Shown: piece after piece, positions 20,473 to 25,894 of the stretch
How the letters are laid out: each line of letters opens with the position of its first letter
Position numbering within the stretch: position 1 is the first letter of the stretch
Source of the DNA: Byssochlamys sp. IMV 00236
Taxonomy: Eukaryota > Ascomycota > Eurotiomycetes > Eurotiales > Thermoascaceae
Assembly (NCBI GenBank): GCA_001931875.2
Contig: MSJH02000074.1
Coordinates: 1-25,894 of the forward strand
Reading direction: 5' to 3'
DNA length: 25,894 nucleotides
Notes under the pieces: generated by a model
The model's input: only the letters and a program-made list of their open reading frames with translations
What the model was told of the DNA's origin: nothing
Databases searched by the model: none
Translations under genes and position numbers: made by a program

Positions 20473-21935
20473 ATGTCATTTGATCATACAACCGACAACA
20501 AGCTTGATTTTGAAACATCAGAAACTGTAAATATCCAAACCGAATAAAAAGAAACTAAAGCTCACTGTCGAATGTAGGTACAAGTGGTTCCTACTTTTGA
20601 TTCTATTGGCTTAAAAGAAGATTTACTTCGTGGCATTTATGCTTACAACTTTGAAAAGCCTTCAGCAATCCAACAAAGAGGTAAAATACAAGATGTAAAA
20701 AGATGACTCTCTTTTTTTTATTCACAACATAATTTAGCTATTTTGCCCATCATTAAGGGACGTGATGTTATTGCTCAAGCACAATCCGGTACTGGTAAAA
20801 CTGCGACATTTTCCATTTCTGCCTTACAGACGATCGATACGACCGTGAGAGAAACACAGGCTTTGATATTGTCTCCAACGCGTGAATTGGCCATGCAGAT
20901 CCAAACCGTTGTCTTGGCCCTGGGCGATTACATGAACGTACAGTGTCACGCTTGTATTGGCGGCACAAGTATTGGAGACGATATCCGTAAATTGGAAGCA
21001 GGCGTGCACATCGTCTCTGGAACTCCAGGTCGTGTGTATGATATGATTCGTCGTCGAGTTTTGCGCACAAGAAACATCAAGATGCTTATTCTTGATGAAG
21101 CAGATGAATTGTTGAATATGGGATTCAAAGATCAAATTTATGACATCTATCGCTATTTACCTCCTGGTACACAGGTTGTCTTGTTATCCGCCACTCTTCC
21201 CAATGATGTGTTAGAAATGACCAACAACTTCATGACAGATCCCATTCGAATCCTTGTCAAGCGTGATGAATTAACTTTGGAAGGTATCAAGCAGTTCTTT
21301 GTGGCTGTGGAGCGTGAAGAGTGGAAGTTTGATACCTTGTGTGATCTCTATGATACACTGACGATCACTCAAGCAGTCATCTTTTGTAATACAAAGAAGA
21401 AGGTAAAAAGATGATGACAAGACAATGTAGAATTGACTGACCTATATGGAATAAAATAGGTTGATTGGTTGACTGAGAAGATGAGAGAAGCAAACTTTAC
21501 AGTATCAGCTATGCATGGTGAAATGCCACAAAAGGAACGTAATGCTATTATGGATGAATTCCGTCAGGGAGCAAGGTATGTGTGTTTTATTGACTATCTA
21601 GACAATATACTTATATACATATAGTCGTGTATTAATCACAACAGACGTGTGGGCTCGTGGTATTGACGTGCAACAGGTATCTTTAGTTATCAACTATGAC
21701 TTGCCTACAAATCGTGAAAACTACATTCACCGTATTGGTCGATCTGGTCGATTTGGTCGTAAGGGTGTTGCCATCAACTTTGTAAAGAATGACGATTTGA
21801 AGATTTTGCGTGATATTGAACAATATTACAGTACACAAATTGACGAAATGCCCATGAACGGTAAGTTCACACACACACAAAATAAGACTCGAACAAGTTT
21901 ACTCACTTTTTTCTGTAGTCACTGATCTCATTTAA
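20473..21935 (+). CDS. FAL1: DEAD-box RNA helicase eIF4A-III (exon junction complex core)
   Basis: Six exons: 20473-20526, 20578-20680, 20738-21402, 21460-21575, 21625-21860 and 21919-21935, giving 396 residues. Introns are 49-58 bp and the last exon is only 17 nt (ending TDLI). DEAD-box motifs in order: Q motif around [15 protein letters not shown] (67-74), PTRELA, GTPGR, DEAD (172-175), [13 protein letters not shown], the [13 protein letters not shown] segment, and HRIGRSGR. Long identical-looking stretches such as [20 protein letters not shown] and [13 protein letters not shown] mark it as eIF4A3/Fal1 rather than translation factor eIF4A1. The family clamps spliced mRNA as the exon junction complex core and acts in 18S rRNA processing. 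An intron-rich genome like this one is a natural setting. AATAAA lies at 21968-21973. Confidence 0.96.
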
Positions 21936-22073
21936 AGAGAGCAAAAGTTTGTTCTTGTAGAAAACTAAATAAAGATTCAATACATATATACACACAAGCA
22001 CAAATACATGCGCAGATGTGTCGCGACAACGCATTATTTTTATTGTTCAGATAAAAGAGTTTAAAGTTGTTGT

Positions 22074-22941
22074 TTAAACGACGGTACCGGCAGCAGAGGC
22101 AATACGAGGCCACAAATCAGCACATTCCTTGGCAACGGGACCAGTGATAGCGGAACCCTTCATTTCACCCTTGGGGTTAACAATGACACCAGCGTTATCT
22201 TCAAAGTAAAGGAAGACACCATCTCTACGGCGCCAGGCCTTGCGTTGACGAACAACAACAGCAGCCAAAACCTTCTTTCTCAATTCGGGCTTACCCTTCT
22301 TGACGGTAGCAACAACCATATCACCACAACCAGCGGCGGGGAGTCTGTTCAAGTGACCCTTGATGTTGCGGACAGCAATAACGTACAAGTTCTTGGCACC
22401 AGAGTTATCGGCGCAATTCATAACAGCACCAACAGGGAGACCAAGGGTCATGCGGTACTTTGTGCCGGAAACACTAACTATTGAAATGGTTAACATTCCT
22501 GTCCTGCTTCACACATTGTTATATCAGCAATAGCAACAAAGAAAAAGTTGGGAGATGTCGTCTAGGTGCAATCACACTCGGTCCCTTGGCATTCGACTGT
22601 TTCTTGTCATCACTGGCTGCAAATCTACTTTTATAACCACATTTCCCTAATGCTCGTCATTGTCACCATGTTTTCAAGATGCTGAAGAGAATTTATTTTA
22701 TATTATGAATGGATGAATGAGTGCATGGATGGATGGATGAATGCTGTGAACACTTTCTTTTGTTTACATGTATACGTCTTTTGCTGTATCTTTCTGATAA
22801 TGTTCTCTATATATCCTCTGTCCATCCAATGTCGATTATCTGATTGAATCCATCTATCCTTATTCTACTGAATGCATCCATTCTCTCCTTTTATCTTTGA
22901 TTGCCATTGCTGATACTTTACACGGATTTACCTTTAGGCAT
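22074..22941 (-). CDS. RPL23: Ribosomal protein uL14 (RPL23), cytosolic 60S subunit
   Basis: The main exon is 22473-22074 on the minus strand and begins at the conserved [14 protein letters not shown] segment. It continues through [49 protein letters not shown] and ends ASAAGTVV, a complete uL14 C-terminus. The N-terminal exon is inferred: ATG at 22941, a 20-nt exon to 22922 (MPKGKSV), donor GTAAAG, and a 448-bp intron to CAATAGTTAG. This gives 139 residues, matching the usual 140, with a basic N-terminus and an upstream CT-rich tract typical of ribosomal protein genes. The alternative, an unspliced start at 22496 (MLTISIV), gives 140 residues but a hydrophobic N-terminus unlike the family and uses sequence that looks like a branch site and acceptor. 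Body certain, first exon moderate. Confidence 0.9.
22705..22743. repeat. ATGG/ATGA short repeat in the RPL23 first intron
   Basis: Imperfect tetranucleotide units (TGAATGGATGAATGAG and then ATGGATGGATGGATGA) lie within the inferred 448-bp intron. This is simple sequence with no sign of coding use. Confidence 0.7.
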
Positions 22942-23514
22942 TGCGCAGAGTTATGGATTGAGAGAGGAAGGAACTTTCTCTTTGACGTTTTTGAACTGTG
23001 ATTTGTGTGTCTCGCCCCACCTGCCTACTGTTGGTGGATTCGTGTAACATTCCGGGGTGTCCGGACATCAAATTTCATTCCGACCAAGTAAGCGTTTCAT
23101 TACTGTTTATCAAACAACTTCATTGGCTAGGCAAAGAGAAAGAGACACTTACAACCCCCATCACAACAACAAAGTAACTATAGAAATGCTTAATCAATAC
23201 ATGTACAATATTTGCTAAAACACAAGTCAAACTTTAAATGAAGTAACCCATATTTTTGTAAGCAATAATAACAAAAGCAATAGAATTCACTTGAAAAGAT
23301 AAAGTAGTTAGGTTGCTATGTAACATAATGACATAGAACAGCACTTAATTATTAGTATATGTAGAGCGCACTGCTTTAGAAGAAAAGAATAGCCGTTGAT
23401 CGATTGATGAACCAATTCCTGGCATAATAAATCGCGTCATTCAAGTAACTCCGATATTTACCCACAACCATCTTTTTTCCTTTCCTTGTTTATTTCTTTT
23501 CTTATTAATAATCA
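22942..23514. other. Divergent promoter region, RPL23 / cysteine synthase
   Basis: No gene is supported. A CT-rich tract (on the minus strand) lies just upstream of the inferred RPL23 ATG. A CGG-N5-CCG element lies at 23053-23063, the form bound by Zn2Cys6 regulators. From 23150 to 23400 the sequence is plain A/T-rich. A T/C-rich stretch at about 23471-23504 precedes the cysteine synthase ATG. Confidence 0.5.
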
Positions 23515-24869
23515 ATGATCAAGCCATTCTCTTTACTTGCTCGCCGTGCATACTCCACAGTTCATCCTGGTTCTCGTCCTGGTGTAAGAAAAAGATAGAA
23601 TGAGTTTCAAAGATGCTGATATGTATAATAATAGATTACCAATGGATTTATTGGGGCCATTGGAAACACACCTCTTGTAAGTATAATCAATAATGACAGC
23701 CCTGAACAGGGACTTATACATTTATGTGTGTAGATCCGATTGAATCGATTGAGTGAAGAAACTGGCTCTGAGATCTTGGCTAAAGCTGAATTCATGAACC
23801 CTGGTGGTTCTGTCAAAGATCGTGCTGCTTTATATGTCGTAAAGGATGCAGAAGAAAGGGGATTGATCAAGCCTGGAGGCACTGTTGTTGAAGGTACAGC
23901 AGGAAATACTGGTATTGGATTAGCCCACGTTTGTCGTGCAAAGGGATACAAGTGTGTTATTTACATGCCCAACACTCAGGTAAGCAGACATAGACATGAT
24001 CCTGGAGTTGAAAGATTAAAGATGTAATATAGTCCCAGGAAAAGATTGATTTGCTTCGTATGTTGGGTGCTGAAGTATATCCTGTACCTGCAGTTGCATT
24101 TGACAACCCACAGAACTATAACCACCAAGCCAAACGGCATGCCGAGTCCCTGGAAAACGCCGTCTGGACCAACCAGTTTGATAACACAGCCAATCGCCGT
24201 GCTCACATCGAAACTACAGGGCCTGAAATCTATGCACAAACCAATGGTGAAGTGGATGGATTTGTTTGTGCTACAGGCACGGGTGGTTCCTTGGCAGGTA
24301 CAGCACGCTATTTAAAGGATAAGAAGGGAGATGATGTCAAGATCTTTTTGGCTGATCCTCCTGGATCTGTCTTATTCAGTTATTTTACCAGCGGCCGCAA
24401 ATTGATGGATCGCAGTGGATCTTCCATCACAGAAGGTATTGGACAGGGTCGTGTAACCGATAACTTGGCTCCTGACGTAGACTTGATTGACGGCGCATTG
24501 AATATCAAGGATGAGGATACCATCGCCATGGTGTATCGCTTGCTAGATGAAGAGGGTATTTATGTTGGAGCATCCTCTGCATTGAATGTTGTAGCTGCTG
24601 TACAGATGGCTCAACAGCTTGGAAAAGGTAAATCAACCAGAAAAGAAACAGAGGCAATAACTCACAGGGTATAACAGGTAAAAAGGTTGTCACTCTTTTG
24701 TGTGATGGTGCCTATAGATACCAATCTCGTCTCTTCAGTAAGTACTTCAAAAAAAAAAAAAAAAAGTCCAAACATTAACGTGTGCATTCAAGGTCGTACT
24801 TGGTTAGAATCTAAGAATCTGTCTAATGCTATTCCTGATCACTTGCAGAAATACGTTGTTTTACCTTAA
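23515..24869 (+). CDS. Cysteine synthase-like PLP enzyme, mitochondrial (cysteine synthase 2 / Mcy1 type)
   Basis: Six exons: 23515-23583, 23635-23676, 23734-23979, 24033-24627, 24678-24737 and 24793-24869, giving 362 residues. Introns are 50-57 bp; the last carries a 17-base A run. The N-terminus [15 protein letters not shown] is a typical mitochondrial presequence. The fold-type II PLP core is complete: [18 protein letters not shown] with the PLP lysine at about 65, [27 protein letters not shown], and the C-terminal [13 protein letters not shown]. The family makes cysteine from O-acetylserine and sulfide or carries out related beta-replacement. The VKDRAAL and GIGLAHVC wording fits the fungal cysteine synthase-2/yeast YGR012W branch rather than bacterial CysK. 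Whether it supplies cysteine or handles sulfide in mitochondria is open. AATAAA lies at 24932-24937. Confidence 0.92.
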
Positions 24870-24975
24870 TTCTTTGCCTTCTAGAAATTTACCTTAGAAT
24901 ATCATACACTCTTTCCAAGCTTATGTCTAGAAATAAAAACTACGAGCTCAGAGGAGGCCTCTTTCAATTGTTTTT

Positions 24976-25188
24976 ATGATCTCGTCCCAGCAGGCATTTA
25001 TCATAGCGCTCACTAGAGCGTTAAGTAAACAAAATCTGTTATTTAATGATTTCATTACTGAAACGGCGAGTGAACATAATGGGTCATTCTATAATGAATG
25101 CAGAAATGAAAAAGATATTAAAACAAGAGAAGCTTTGATCCGAAACACTGCAATTATTGCCCACCTGTTTAATATCGAGGATGCTTGA
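24976..25188 (+). CDS. Hypothetical 70-residue protein
   Basis: An ATG-initiated frame of 70 codons with mixed composition (e.g. QQAFIIALTRALSKQN at the start, KTREALIRNTAIIAHLF near the end) and no recognised family. It begins 39 bp after the AATAAA of the cysteine synthase gene, leaving little room for its own promoter. It could be a chance frame, part of the cysteine synthase 3' UTR, or a remnant. The flanks 24870-24975 and 25189-25316 hold nothing else I can identify. Confidence 0.25.
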   Translation: MISSQQAFIIALTRALSKQNLLFNDFITETASEHNGSFYNECRNEKDIKTREALIRNTAIIAHLFNIEDA

Positions 25189-25316
25189 TTAATTAGAAAG
25201 CATCAATTTCATAAAAGTAAGCAGCTCTGCGTCAAAGTTTACATGAATGTGTATACAGAATAGTTGGCCAGTGTTTATTATTGCTACTGTTACTATTATT
25301 TTAATACTACTCAAGT

Positions 25317-25894
25317 TTAGCCCGATAGGAACTCTAATTCTACATATTTATACATTTGCTCGTCTTCTTCAACCTCAGGATCAACCTGCTTGCGTGAAGT
25401 GACAAGCTTTATCCATGGAGTAATAAAGTCCATTTCTGATTTCAATTTCATAAGTACTCCAGCATCTATTTGCTCTCCTGTCTGTGGTTCAAATTCGTTT
25501 CCTTTGAAGTAATATACCCAAGAGCTTATCGGCGGGATTTTCACATAACTAATTTTGCTGGTTTGGAGTTCGGTCAGCAAACCTATAATTCCGTGAACTA
25601 CAAGAATCTTTTGCGGCTTGCGCACCTTATTGTCCCATAATATATAGTATCTTGGCTTCAATACGGTATCACTGCTGCGAAAGGGAGTATATAAATGAAT
25701 TTGGTTAAAGTAAGGGATAGATAGGTCATGAACATGATATTTTGCTTGATAGTATGCATCCACTATTTCAGATTGGATAAAGTAGCCACCAAGCTTGAGC
25801 TTGCTAATTGCATTTTCTACTTTACTTCTTGGTAATGGTAATTCTTGGTAATGGTAATTCTTGGTAATGGTAATTCTTGGTAATGGTAATTCTT
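25317..25894 (-). CDS. Unrecognised protein, C-terminal part, gene runs off the window
   Basis: The minus strand is open without a stop from the window edge to TAA at 25317-25319, 192 codons. The frame starts in the 16-bp repeat, then reads SKVENAISKLKLGGYFIQSE and continues into a mixed soluble sequence with IPPISSWVYYFKGNEF and an acidic C-terminus (QVDPEVEEDEQMYKYVE). No in-frame ATG is needed because the 5' end is missing. I do not recognise the family and see no membrane segment or catalytic motif. Length and composition favour real coding sequence. It could be a host gene or part of a transposon; nothing decides between them. Confidence 0.5.
   Translation of the reverse strand, partial: ELPLPRITITKNYHYQELPLPRSKVENAISKLKLGGYFIQSEIVDAYYQAKYHVHDLSIPYFNQIHLYTPFRSSDTVLKPRYYILWDNKVRKPQKILVVHGIIGLLTELQTSKISYVKIPPISSWVYYFKGNEFEPQTGEQIDAGVLMKLKSEMDFITPWIKLVTSRKQVDPEVEEDEQMYKYVELEFLSG
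25831..25894. repeat. 16-bp tandem repeat, four exact copies, cut by the window end
   Basis: GGTAATGGTAATTCTT is repeated four times without a mismatch and the fourth copy ends at the last base. On the minus strand it lies in the open frame of the partial gene. Because 16 is not a multiple of 3, three units (48 bp) encode a 16-residue period without stops. The array may continue beyond the window. Confidence 0.95.

Noticed and set aside
22474..22496. ATG at 22496 as the RPL23 start (MLTISIV)
   Set aside because: It gives a hydrophobic N-terminus unlike uL14 and overlaps a likely branch site and CAATAGTTAG acceptor; kept only as an alternative.

Overview
The window is nuclear DNA of a filamentous fungus, most likely an early-diverging Mucoromycota (Mucorales-type) species. 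Evidence: AT-rich spacers, many spliceosomal introns of about 46-65 bp with GTAAGT/GTAATA-like donors and YAG acceptors, compact genes, and fungal families (ArAE_2/DUF2421 membrane protein, fungal mL40, Vrg4-type GDP-mannose carrier, mitochondrial cysteine synthase-2). The species call is inference. All exon structures were worked out by hand from splice signals, reading-frame continuity and remembered family sequence; no alignment was run.

Layout, left to right: mitochondrial ribosomal protein mL40 (+, 69-497); a gene-poor 1.4 kb stretch with a decayed Helitron-like helicase fragment (-, about 744-1110); an 11-exon ASCC3/Slh1-type ribosome-quality-control helicase (+, 1934-7431); glyceraldehyde-3-phosphate dehydrogenase (-, 7728-8906); an Arl3/ARFRP1 small GTPase (-, 9295-10117); a 10-exon ArAE_2/DUF2421 membrane protein (-, 10231-13594); a small unrecognised, probably tail-anchored protein (-, 13763-14390); a 4-coumarate:CoA-ligase-like acyl-CoA synthetase with a peroxisomal signal (-, 14732-16591); a GDP-mannose transporter (+, 17199-18551); PdxT/SNO glutaminase for vitamin B6 synthesis (-, 18633-19337); a spacer with a possible KDZ/CxC transposase remnant (19726-20150); eIF4A-III of the exon junction complex (+, 20473-21935); ribosomal protein uL14/RPL23 (-, 22074-22941); a mitochondrial cysteine synthase (+, 23515-24869); and an unrecognised region whose last gene (-) runs off the window inside a 16-bp tandem repeat that ends exactly at the last base.

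The genes are unrelated housekeeping loci; there is no operon or cluster logic. Several are tail-to-tail with very short spacers (GDP-mannose transporter/PdxT, eIF4A-III/RPL23), and three pairs share divergent promoters (acyl-CoA synthetase/GDP-mannose transporter, PdxT/eIF4A-III, RPL23/cysteine synthase).

The most interesting observation is in the Slh1 gene. The first helicase cassette has intact motifs. In the second cassette almost every ATPase motif is altered in an uninterrupted reading frame, and the protein ends where a second Sec63-like unit should begin. This looks like a retained pseudo-helicase cassette with loss of the terminal module, rather than a simple pseudogene.
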